Assembly: GCF_013280495.1 (NCBI RefSeq)
Contig: NZ_JABSSX010000002.1
Coordinates: 372,001-436,000 of the forward strand
Reading direction: 5' to 3'
Origin: Brevibacterium permense
Lineage (GTDB): Bacteria > Actinomycetota > Actinomycetes > Actinomycetales > Brevibacteriaceae
DNA: 64,000 nt
Shown here: piece by piece, positions 52,538 to 59,808 of the stretch
How the letters are laid out: every line of letters starts with the position of its first letter
Numbering within the stretch: position 1 is the stretch's first letter
Notes under the pieces: model-generated
Seen by the model: only the letters and a program-made list of their open reading frames with translations
What the model was told of the DNA's origin: nothing
Database searches by the model: none
Program-made: the position numbers and the translations under genes

Positions 52538-53932
52538 TTACTGGCGACGGGTGAGGTACTCGGCGACCTGGAACGCCATCTCCAGCGACTGATCGTGGTT
52601 GAGGCGCGGGTCGACGAGGGTCTCGTAGCGGCGACGCAGACCTTCGTCGTCAATCTCGGTGGCCCCGCCCATGATCTCGGTGACGTCATCGCCGGTGAGT
52701 TCGATGTGCAGTCCACCGGGGATCGTGCCTGCATCGCGGTGCGCGTTGAAGAATCCTTCGACCTCGGCCATGACGTCTTCGAAGCGGCGGGTCTTGTACC
52801 CGGTGTTCGAGGTGATCGTGTTGCCGTGCATCGGGTCGCAGACCCAGGTCACATGCGGCAGACGGTCGCCGATTCCCGACAGCAGAGCCGGCAGCGACTC
52901 ACCGATCTGACCGGCACCCATGCGGGTGACGAAGGTCAGGCGGCCGGGCTCGGCGTCCGGGTCGAGTTTCTCGGCCAGGGCCAAGGCGTCATCAGCCGTG
53001 GCAGTGGGTCCGAGCTTGACGCCGATGGGGTTGCGCACCTTGGACAGGAAGTCGACATGGGCGCCGTCGATCTCGCGGGTGCGTTCGCCGATCCACAGGA
53101 AGTGTCCGGACACGTCGTAGGCTTCACCGGTGCGTGAGTCGATGCGAGTCAGTGCACGTTCGTATTCGAGCAGCAGCGCCTCGTGGGCGGCGTAGAACTC
53201 GGTGGTCTTGAGCGCATCGAAGTCGGCTCCGCAGGCATCCATGAAGCGGATGGCACGGTCGATCTCGGCAGCGGTCTGCTCGTAGCGCTGGTAGCCGGGG
53301 TTCGATGCGAGGAAACCGCGGTTCCAGTCGTGGACGAATCGCAGATCGGCGAAGCCACCCTGGGTGAACGCACGGATGAGGTTCAGTGTGGAAGCGGAGA
53401 TGTGGTACGCCTTGAGCAGACGTTCCGGATCGTGGCGGCGGGATTCCTCGGTGAACTCGTAGCCGTTGACGATGTCGCCGCGGAACGACGGCAGGGTGAC
53501 TCCGTCACGGGTCTCCATATCGGCCGAACGCGGCTTCGCGAACTGCCCGGCCATGCGGCCGATCTTCACCACGGGCATCGATCCACCGTAGGTCAGCACG
53601 GCCGCCATCTGCAGAACCGTCTGCACGCGGGCCCGGATCTTGTCCGCCTGGGCTCCGTCGAAGGATTCGGCGCAGTCGCCGCCCGCCAGGACGAAGGCTT
53701 CTCCGCGCGAGGCGGCGGCGATCCGCTGCTTGAGCACATCGGCTTCACCGGCGAAGACCAACGGGGGTGAGTTGCGCAGATCGGTGAGCACCTCGTCGAG
53801 CGCAGCACTGTCGAGATACGTCGGCTGCTGCTTCGGATCCATCTCTCGCCAGTCGTCGAGACCGCGCAGATTGTCGTGGCCGGCAGCGGCGATTTCTCTG
53901 TTGGACAGGACCGGATCGGTGTGGAGACTCAA
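52538..53932 (-). CDS. aroG: Class II 3-deoxy-7-phosphoheptulonate synthase (DAHP synthase)
   Basis: First step of the shikimate pathway: condenses PEP and erythrose 4-phosphate. Class II (plant/mycobacterial AroG) type, 464 residues from a TTG at 53932; the M. tuberculosis enzyme has 462. No other start gives the family N-terminus, because earlier codons overlap the upstream gene. Motifs: AFVLAGGDCAESFDGAQADKIRARV (metal Cys), GRMAGQFAKPRS, FLWIGERTREIDGAHVDFLSKVRNPIGVKLGP, TWVCDPMHGNTITS (His) and GGLHIELTGDDVTEIMGG (Glu). It lies 10 bases after the bifunctional nuclease gene. Confidence 0.95.
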   Translation of the reverse strand: MSLHTDPVLSNREIAAAGHDNLRGLDDWREMDPKQQPTYLDSAALDEVLTDLRNSPPLVFAGEADVLKQRIAAASRGEAFVLAGGDCAESFDGAQADKIRARVQTVLQMAAVLTYGGSMPVVKIGRMAGQFAKPRSADMETRDGVTLPSFRGDIVNGYEFTEESRRHDPERLLKAYHISASTLNLIRAFTQGGFADLRFVHDWNRGFLASNPGYQRYEQTAAEIDRAIRFMDACGADFDALKTTEFYAAHEALLLEYERALTRIDSRTGEAYDVSGHFLWIGERTREIDGAHVDFLSKVRNPIGVKLGPTATADDALALAEKLDPDAEPGRLTFVTRMGAGQIGESLPALLSGIGDRLPHVTWVCDPMHGNTITSNTGYKTRRFEDVMAEVEGFFNAHRDAGTIPGGLHIELTGDDVTEIMGGATEIDDEGLRRRYETLVDPRLNHDQSLEMAFQVAEYLTRRQ

Positions 53933-53942
53933 TGTTTCACTT

Positions 53943-54428
53943 TCATGGGTTTTCGGTACCGGTCTCGAAGTCCTCGGCAGAGACATTGTCGAGGAAGTCC
54001 CTGAACTGTGCGACTTCCTCTTCATCGGCCTCGGGGGCTTCGATTCCGGACTCTTCAAGCAATTGTGTTTCGACGAACACGGGGCAGCCGGCTGTCAGCG
54101 CCAGAGTCACCGCGTCCGAAGGGCGCGCGGAGATCGACTTCCCGTCATTCGTGTGCAGCTCTGCCAGGAAGATCTGACCGTCCTTGCCGGTGATCGTCAC
54201 GTCCTGCAGCTCGGCCCCGTACTTCTCGAGGACGTCGAGCAGCAGAGCATGTGACATGGGGCGCGGCGGGGTCAGTCCCCGCTGCGCGATCGAGAGCGCA
54301 TTGGCCTCGATCGCACCGACCCAGATCGGCAGATAGTAAGCAGGTTCGCTGGCCTTGAGCAGCAGAATCGGTTGGTTGGCGGGCATTTCGATGCGGACGC
54401 CGACAACCTCGACTTCGACTTTTGACAT
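53943..54428 (-). CDS. Bifunctional nuclease (BFN/DUF151) family protein
   Basis: A 161-residue DUF151 protein with a family core of about 130 residues: VEVEVVGVRIEMPANQPILLLKASEPAYYLPIWVGAIEANALSIAQRG, PPRPMSHALLLDVLEKYGAEL, and SISARPSDAVTLALTAGCPVFVE. The plant homologue is described as a bifunctional RNase/DNase; bacterial function is unproven. The C-terminal 35 residues are acidic. It stands 10 bases after the FHA gene, in the gcvH-FHA-DUF151 set also present around M. tuberculosis garA (Rv1826-Rv1829). Confidence 0.88.
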   Translation of the reverse strand: MSKVEVEVVGVRIEMPANQPILLLKASEPAYYLPIWVGAIEANALSIAQRGLTPPRPMSHALLLDVLEKYGAELQDVTITGKDGQIFLAELHTNDGKSISARPSDAVTLALTAGCPVFVETQLLEESGIEAPEADEEEVAQFRDFLDNVSAEDFETGTENP

Positions 54429-54438
54429 TATCCCCCGG

Positions 54439-55602
54439 TCAGGAGCGCGGACGCTGCTGGAAGATCATTCGGAACTTGCCGATCTGCACATCGGCTCCGT
54501 TCTGCAGTTCGATGGAATCGATGAGCTGACGGCCTACATAGGTGCCGTTGAGCGAACCCGTGTCGCGCAGAGTGAACCCGCTGGGAGTGCGGATGAACTC
54601 GGCATGCTTACGCGAGACCGTGACGTCATCGAGGAAGATGTCGGCATTCGGGCTTCGCCCCACCGTGACCACATCGGTGTCGAGCAGGATCTGAGAACCG
54701 GAGTCCGGTCCGGAGACGACGACGAGCAGAGCATCGGCGTCCTGCAGACCGTCGAGGTCGGGCACAGGGTGGATCTCGCCGGTGTGCGGATCCAGGATTC
54801 CCTGGAATTGCTGGCTGCCCGAATCGTTCGACGGGCCCTGTCCGCCGTTGGTCGGCGCGCCCTGCGGCTGACCCGACTGAGCCTGACCGGACTGGGGCTG
54901 ACCATACTGGCCGGGGCCGGGCTGGCTGCCCCGCTGCTGGTTGGGATCGAATTGGCCGTACTGGCCGGCCCCGTTCGAACCGTACTGCTGCTGGCCGCCC
55001 TGCTGCGGATAGTTCTGCTGCTGACCTTGGCTGCCCTGAGGCTGCGCAAACTGACCGGCACCATTGGAACCGTACTGCGTCTGACCTTGGCTGCCCTGAG
55101 GCTGACCGCTCTGCTGCTGGCCGTAGTTCTGAGGCTGATACTGCGGCTGCCCCTGGCTGCCCTGACCCTGTCCGGCATACGGCTGACTCGCCGGCTGCGA
55201 CGCACCATAGTTCTGTCCGCCCTGCGGGGTGCCGCCGAACTGCTGGCCGTTGCCGTACTGCTGGCCGCCCTGGGGCGTGCCGCCGTAGTTCTGTCCGCCC
55301 TGAGGCGTGCCGCCGAACTGCTGGCCGTTGCCGTACTGCTGGTCGCCCTGCGGCGTGCCGCCGTGATTCTGGCCATTGCCGTACTGCGGTGCCGGCGGGG
55401 CATCGTCGGCAGGCTGCTGACCGTAGGGAGGTGTGTTCCCCCGACCGTTCTGGTCGACCTGAGGGTTCATCCGAGTCGCCGACTCGTCAGCGCCATTGCC
55501 GTTTCCGGCCCCGAACGGGAACTTCTTCGACTGCGGGACCTGTCCGTTGTCATACCAGGGCTGCGAGGGGGTCGGACGATTCTGATCGTGGTTCTGCGAC
55601 AT
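54439..55602 (-). CDS. FHA-domain protein (GarA/OdhI-like) with long Q/G/N/Y-rich arm
   Basis: A 387-residue protein. The last 100 residues are a clear FHA domain: VTVGRSPNADIFLDDVTVSRKHAEF (phosphothreonine-binding Arg, Ser-Arg-Lys-His) and DTGSLNGTYVGRQLIDS...VQIGKFRMIF, closely like GarA/OdhI. In those proteins FHA binds and inhibits 2-oxoglutarate dehydrogenase and related enzymes. Here the N-terminal 275 or so residues are a prion-like low-complexity arm of Gln, Gly, Asn, Tyr, Pro and Ser with tandem repeats (QYGNGQQFGGTPQGGQ units). GarA's ETTS phosphoacceptor motif is not visible. The ATG overlaps the gcvH stop (TAATG). The long arm makes the protein about twice the usual length. Confidence 0.9.
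   Translation of the reverse strand: MSQNHDQNRPTPSQPWYDNGQVPQSKKFPFGAGNGNGADESATRMNPQVDQNGRGNTPPYGQQPADDAPPAPQYGNGQNHGGTPQGDQQYGNGQQFGGTPQGGQNYGGTPQGGQQYGNGQQFGGTPQGGQNYGASQPASQPYAGQGQGSQGQPQYQPQNYGQQQSGQPQGSQGQTQYGSNGAGQFAQPQGSQGQQQNYPQQGGQQQYGSNGAGQYGQFDPNQQRGSQPGPGQYGQPQSGQAQSGQPQGAPTNGGQGPSNDSGSQQFQGILDPHTGEIHPVPDLDGLQDADALLVVVSGPDSGSQILLDTDVVTVGRSPNADIFLDDVTVSRKHAEFIRTPSGFTLRDTGSLNGTYVGRQLIDSIELQNGADVQIGKFRMIFQQRPRS
55208..55380. repeat. 78-bp tandem repeats inside the FHA gene
   Basis: Copies of a 78-base unit at 55208-55285 and 55286-55363, nearly identical, with a partial third copy after them. In protein terms the unit is 26 residues (QYGNGQQFGGTPQGGQ plus NYGGTPQGGQ). The unit length is a multiple of three, so changes in copy number keep the frame open. 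Confidence 0.8.
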
Positions 55603-56006
55603 TACGCCTCCTCGCTCTGAATGAGCTCTTTGTACGCCTCGCTGTCCATCAGCGATTCGAGCTGTGTGGGGTCACTGAGTTCGACGAGATACATCCACCC
55701 GTCTTCGAAGGGAGACGAGTTCACCGTCTCCGGTGAATCGTCGAGTGAGTCGTTGACCTCTGTGACGGTCCCCGACACAGGTGCGATCAGGTCAGAGACA
55801 CTCTTCGTGCTCTCAACTTCGCCGCAGGACGCCCCTGCGGTGACCGAATCCCCGGTTTCAGGCAGGTCGACATAGACGACGTCACCCAGCTGTTCCTGGG
55901 CGAAATCAGTGATACCCACACGGACTACTGCGTTGTCTTCCGTGGTCGCAACCCACTCGTGGTCGCGCGAGTACCGCAAAGACACTGGATAATCCAGATC
56001 TGCCAT
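55602..56006 (-). CDS. gcvH: Glycine cleavage system H protein
   Basis: Lipoyl carrier of the glycine cleavage system, 134 residues from the ATG at 56006. Lipoylated Lys68 is in GEVESTKSVSDLIAPVSG; also HEWVATTEDNAVVRVGITDFAQEQLGD and the final ELSDPTQLESLMDSEAYKELI. Other gcv genes are not linked. The association with an FHA (GarA-like) gene is conserved in actinobacteria, perhaps because GarA controls glutamate and 2-oxoglutarate flow. Confidence 0.95.
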   Translation of the reverse strand: MADLDYPVSLRYSRDHEWVATTEDNAVVRVGITDFAQEQLGDVVYVDLPETGDSVTAGASCGEVESTKSVSDLIAPVSGTVTEVNDSLDDSPETVNSSPFEDGWMYLVELSDPTQLESLMDSEAYKELIQSEEA

Positions 56007-56125
56007 GTCGACTCCTCTAGTTTGTCGGTGTACCAAGCATAGCCGCCTGGGCCACTTTCATAACAATCACGAAACGGAAATGTTACTGAGTCACCCGGTC
56101 AGGCATCTGCAGGACCCGATTCTTC

Positions 56126-56153
56126 GGTATCTACCTGGGATGATACCTGTTTT
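56126..56153 (+). terminator. Possible hairpin with T-run upstream of tRNA-Pro
   Basis: GGTATC-N10-GATACC stem followed by TGTTTTT. It reads like an intrinsic terminator on the plus strand, yet no gene precedes it on that strand (gcvH is divergent). It may stop antisense transcription or be chance. Confidence 0.3.
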
Positions 56154-56175
56154 TCGAAGGTCACGGAACGCGGTT

Positions 56176-56203
56176 TTGGCAGTTGGCCTCCGATCGGTAT
56201 AAG
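56176..56203 (+). promoter_or_regulatory. tRNA-Pro promoter
   Basis: TTGGCA (56176-56181), 16 bases, TATAAG (56198-56203). This puts transcription start near 56210, about 27 bases before the tRNA. Confidence 0.6.
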
Positions 56204-56236
56204 CTAGTTCTCGTTGCCCACGAGGGAGTACGGTAA

Positions 56237-56313
56237 CGGGCTATGGCGCAGCTTGGTAGCGCGCTTCACTGGGGGTGAAGAGGTCGTGGGTTCAAATCCC
56301 GCTAGCCCGACCA
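56237..56313 (+). tRNA. tRNA-Pro (anticodon GGG)
   Basis: A 77-base cloverleaf. Acceptor CGGGCTA pairs with TAGCCCG, followed by discriminator A and an encoded CCA. D-arm GCGC...GCGC with AGCTTGGTAG; anticodon stem CTTCA/TGAAG at 56264-56268 and 56276-56280, with loop CTGGGGG, so the anticodon is GGG (56271-56273), reading CCC and CCU. T-arm GTGGG-TTCAAAT-CCCGC. No intron. Confidence 0.97.
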
Positions 56314-56339
56314 CCCGGGTCATCACCCGCTTTCAATAG

Positions 56340-56382
56340 AATGTGTCGCCACTTCGCTGAGACGAAGGAGCGGCACATTTTT
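56340..56382 (+). terminator. Terminator after tRNA-Pro
   Basis: An imperfect long stem (AATGTG with CACATT outside, ACTTCG with CGAAGG inside) followed by TTTTT. It ends the tRNA transcript and may also stop the converging MFS transcript. Confidence 0.7.
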
Positions 56383-56396
56383 CATTCCCGCACTCG

Positions 56397-57569
56397 TCAG
56401 GTCCGACGGACGTCCAAGCGGTTCGCGAAGACCACCGTCAGGAGGCCGACGAGCACGAGGATGCCGAGTCCCCACCGCAGTCCCCCTCCGGTGGCGACAA
56501 CCCCGACCAGCGGACTGGTCCCGAGGTACCCCACCCGCATCAGCCAATTCACCAGCGTCACTCCCCCTGCACGCCCGACCCCGGGCAGACGAGCGGCCGC
56601 TCCCAGTGCTCCGGGCACGAGCGTCGCTGACCCGAATCCGAGCGCTCCCATCGAGACGAGCAGCAGAACGGGCTCCTGCGCTGCGATGACGCCGATTCCG
56701 CCGCATGCGATGAGACCGCCACCGAAACCCGCGATCCGGCCGGCCCCGAACCTCGTCACGAGCACGTCCCCGCTGAATCGTCCGAGGCATTGGCTGCCGA
56801 TGACGACGCTGAAAGCGATCCCCGCCGAGGCGGCCGGAACTCCTGCGAATTCGACCGCGGCCAGCCCCGCCCAGTTGTTCGCAATGTCCTCGACCGCGGC
56901 ACCGCAGATCGCGACGATCGCCAAGGGCAGCGCCGCCCAGAGGACCATCCGTTTCGAACGCCCCACGGCCCCGTCTCCGCTACGGCCCTCAGGTGCGGCA
57001 TCGGAATCGGCGACCCGCCTCGGCGAGGCATAGTCTCCGATGAGGCGGTGCCCAACGATCGTGATGACCACGGCGGCGACGCCGATGAGCCCCAGCCACG
57101 CCCGCATGTCGGCACCGGAGCTGGCGGCCGCGGTTGCGGCGGCTCCGCTGAGCAGACCGCCGAGGCTCCACAGCGCATGCATCGACGACAGGATCGTGCG
57201 ACCGGCCCGTTCCTGGACGGAGATGCCGACGACGTTCTGCGCGACATCGACGATGGCATCGCAGCACCCCAACAGGAGCAGGCAGATCGCCATCATCACG
57301 CCGTTGACCGACCACGCCGTCGCCGAGGCGGCCACACCGAGCATCACCGTCCCTCCGATGACGACCCGGTGGGCTCCGAATCGGGCGATGAGGGCTGCGG
57401 GCAGGGCCGAGGACAGCAGCGATCCGACGGCGAAGCAGGCGACGACGAGACCGAACTGCCAGGAACTCAGTCCGAGTCGGTCGACGAGCAGCGGATACCA
57501 CGGCAGGAGGGCGGCGAAGACGGCGCCGTTGCCGGTGAAGTAGAGGCCGACCCCGGCCGCGCCCCTCAC
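56397..57569 (-). CDS. Major facilitator superfamily transporter
   Basis: A 390-residue MFS protein with about 12 hydrophobic segments in two halves separated by a polar loop (about 181-208, DYASPRRVADSDAAPEGRSG). Loop 2-3 motif: LIARFGAHRVVIGG, a form of the MFS GxxxDRxGRR. The substrate cannot be inferred; overall it resembles small drug/sugar-type MFS proteins. The GTG start overlaps the stop of the antiporter gene (GTGA), so the two are co-translated. Confidence 0.85.
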   Translation of the reverse strand: MRGAAGVGLYFTGNGAVFAALLPWYPLLVDRLGLSSWQFGLVVACFAVGSLLSSALPAALIARFGAHRVVIGGTVMLGVAASATAWSVNGVMMAICLLLLGCCDAIVDVAQNVVGISVQERAGRTILSSMHALWSLGGLLSGAAATAAASSGADMRAWLGLIGVAAVVITIVGHRLIGDYASPRRVADSDAAPEGRSGDGAVGRSKRMVLWAALPLAIVAICGAAVEDIANNWAGLAAVEFAGVPAASAGIAFSVVIGSQCLGRFSGDVLVTRFGAGRIAGFGGGLIACGGIGVIAAQEPVLLLVSMGALGFGSATLVPGALGAAARLPGVGRAGGVTLVNWLMRVGYLGTSPLVGVVATGGGLRWGLGILVLVGLLTVVFANRLDVRRT

Positions 57570-58957
57570 TCTGCCTTCACGACTTTCGCCGCGCGCAGGT
57601 CACGCCCTGCCTGCCCGAGGATCACGAGCGCGACCAGGACTCCGAGCAGAATCCACCACAGTGAACCGGTCATGAAGATGAGCACCATCGAGGCGAGTAT
57701 CGGCACCAGGCGGCGCAGCGACCACCACACGTAGCCGCCGAAGCTCGGCATCGCCACGTTCGCCGAATCTGCGACGGACTTGACCATGAAGTTCGGTCCG
57801 TTGCCGATGTAGGTGATGGCCCCACCCATGACGGCGCCGAGCGAGACCGCGATGAGCAGCGTCTCGGGCACTCCCGCCACCTTCGGTTCGCCCGGCACCC
57901 GCGCGGCCATCTCGAAGAAGGTGACATAGGTCGGAGCATTGTCGAGCACGGAGGAGAGACCGCCGGTGAAGATGAACAGGGAGATCTCGCCCAGCGGGAT
58001 CTTGTGGGCGATCTGTCCGAGGTACTGCAGGGCCGGCATCATCGTGAGGAAGATGCCGATGAAGAGCGACCCCACCTCGAGGATCGGCGTCCAGGTGAAC
58101 TTGTTGAGGTTGAACCGGGCACCGCGGTCACCGACCAGGAATGACGTCACCGCGGAGACGAGCATGACGAGCTCACGCCACGGCACGAAGTCCGAGGCGC
58201 TCGCATGTCCTGTCTCGATCGCATGCATGTCGACCGAGGGGATGAACGCGACGGCCACGATGATGATCGCGAGGAACAGCAGACCGCTGGCACCGCGCAG
58301 GCCGAGTTTCGTCGCATGCTCGGCATCCTTGGCCAGCGCCTCGGCCGGCTCCTTGGCGTACATCTTCTTATCGAGTGCGAAGTAGCTGATGAGCAGCAGG
58401 GCGTTGACGAACAGCCAGTACGGCCAGAGCCCGAACGTCCACTCGAAGGGCACTCCGCGCAGCATTCCGAGGAACAGCGGCGGATCGCCCAGCGGTGTGA
58501 GCAGACCGCCGCAGTTCGCGACGATGAAGATCGTATAGATGACGGTGTGGGTGCGGTGCTTGCGGTCCTGATTCGTGTTGAGGATCGGGCGGATGAGCAG
58601 CATCGCCGCACCCGTGGTGCCGATGAATGAGGCGAGCACACCGCCGACGGCGAGGAAGATCGTATTGTTCCGCGGAGTCGCCTTGATGTCGCCGACGAGG
58701 AAGATGCCGCCCGAGGCGACGAAGAGGCTGCCGATGAGGATGATGAATTGGAAGTACTCGAGCAGCGCGTGGATGACGGTCGTCGACTCTCCGCGGAGCA
58801 GGAACCACACGGCGATCGGCACACCGAGGATGAGCGCGACGATGAGCTTGACGAGGTTGCGATCCCAGATCTTCTCCGTGGCCGGAATGAGCGGGAGCAC
58901 CGCGATGCACCCGAGCAGCAGCACGAACGGAATGATGCTCCACCAGGCCACGACCAT
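57566..58957 (-). CDS. NhaD/ArsB-type ion transporter (putative Na+:H+ antiporter)
   Basis: A 463-residue member of the IT superfamily (citrate/NhaD/ArsB). About 11-12 membrane segments. Conserved intramembrane blocks: SFIGTTGAAMLLIRPIL, IVANCGGLLTPLGDPPLFLGML and SSVLDNAPTYVTFF, plus GGAITYIGNGPNFMVKSV. These N/TP-type repeats and DNAPT are typical of NhaD-like proteins often annotated as sodium:proton antiporters. AAAGGAG precedes the ATG. The ion is not certain; arsenite or a dicarboxylate cannot be excluded, but no ars genes are near. Confidence 0.85.
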   Translation of the reverse strand: MVVAWWSIIPFVLLLGCIAVLPLIPATEKIWDRNLVKLIVALILGVPIAVWFLLRGESTTVIHALLEYFQFIILIGSLFVASGGIFLVGDIKATPRNNTIFLAVGGVLASFIGTTGAAMLLIRPILNTNQDRKHRTHTVIYTIFIVANCGGLLTPLGDPPLFLGMLRGVPFEWTFGLWPYWLFVNALLLISYFALDKKMYAKEPAEALAKDAEHATKLGLRGASGLLFLAIIIVAVAFIPSVDMHAIETGHASASDFVPWRELVMLVSAVTSFLVGDRGARFNLNKFTWTPILEVGSLFIGIFLTMMPALQYLGQIAHKIPLGEISLFIFTGGLSSVLDNAPTYVTFFEMAARVPGEPKVAGVPETLLIAVSLGAVMGGAITYIGNGPNFMVKSVADSANVAMPSFGGYVWWSLRRLVPILASMVLIFMTGSLWWILLGVLVALVILGQAGRDLRAAKVVKAE

Positions 58958-59152
58958 CCGGGGACTCCTTTATTCAGTGTCGACGAGCAGACTCGTCCAG
59001 TCGACGTTGACGCTGTCTTACTCTACTGAACTCGTACGGCGCACCGGACCACGGTCTGCCACACAGACGCAGCTTGCCGCATGGACACAGAGAACCGTGG
59101 GCGATGTTCGTTGAGTTCACCGAGGCGGCCGGCAGGTCGGCAGGGATGCCGT

Positions 59153-59656
59153 TCAGTTCGCCGAGGCGGAGGCCGATTCCTCGGTGGGGGTGTGATCCTT
59201 GCGCAGTCCGATGAGCAGACCGCCGATCGCGACGATGAAGACGAGGCCGAGCCCGACGGTCAGCCCCGGTTCGGCTTGGTAGGCCTTGGCCACCGCCTTG
59301 AAGCCGAGGAACCCGACGGTCGAATAGATGAGCGCCCACAGCGATCCGCCGACGGCGAGCGCCGGGAGGTAGCGGCGGTAGCGCATCCCCGTGGTTCCGG
59401 CAGCGAGGTTGACCACGGTCTGCAGCCCGACGGTGAGGAAGCTCAGGGCCACGACGGGTGCCCCGAAGCGGTCGATGGTGTCCTCGGCGCGGCGGTATTT
59501 GGGTCCGGCCATGATCTTCTCGACTCGGTGGAACTTGCGGATTCCCTTGCGGGCGAAACGGCCGAGGGCGAAGGTGCCGCCGGCGCGGACGACGATGATG
59601 CCGAACATGATCAGCCATGTCACTGCGATCGGAAACGACCAGTCGAGCGGATTCAT
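59153..59656 (-). CDS. DedA/VTT-family membrane protein
   Basis: A 167-residue integral membrane protein with about four hydrophobic segments. The family block is PVVALSFLTVGLQTVVNLAAGTTGMRYRRYLPALAVGGSLWALIYSTVGFLGFKA, similar to the DedA motif F-x-R-x-x-P-x-x-x-G. The arginine found in typical DedA proteins is replaced (SFLTVGLQTVVN), so it is a divergent, short member. DedA proteins act as lipid carriers (undecaprenyl phosphate or other lipids) and affect membrane homeostasis. An iron-box-like element lies about 90 bases upstream. Confidence 0.75.
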   Translation of the reverse strand: MNPLDWSFPIAVTWLIMFGIIVVRAGGTFALGRFARKGIRKFHRVEKIMAGPKYRRAEDTIDRFGAPVVALSFLTVGLQTVVNLAAGTTGMRYRRYLPALAVGGSLWALIYSTVGFLGFKAVAKAYQAEPGLTVGLGLVFIVAIGGLLIGLRKDHTPTEESASASAN

Positions 59657-59741
59657 CGGTGCGGCGCACTCCTCTCTCTGGGCGTTCCGCTGCGCGGACG
59701 CACTGCGGCTTCACGGATCGGTCTCGATCATCATAGCCCCG

Positions 59742-59760
59742 TTAGGTTAGGTTTCCCTCA
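59742..59760. promoter_or_regulatory. DtxR/IdeR-like iron box upstream of the DedA-family gene
   Basis: TTAGGTTAG at 59742-59750 is an exact half of the actinobacterial DtxR/IdeR consensus (TTAGGTTAGGCTAACCTAA). The other half is degraded; about 15 of 19 positions match. It lies 86 bases before the DedA-type start, with 48 bases between it and the end of the amidohydrolase gene. Confidence 0.45.
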
Positions 59761-59808
59761 CAGAGCGGCCGGTCGAGACCGATCTCACCCACCGAGGCGG
59801 TGAACCGC

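Noticed and set aside
56237..56313. tRNA-Pro as an integration site of a genomic island
   Set aside because: No integrase, no repeat of the tRNA 3' end downstream, and flanking genes show ordinary composition.
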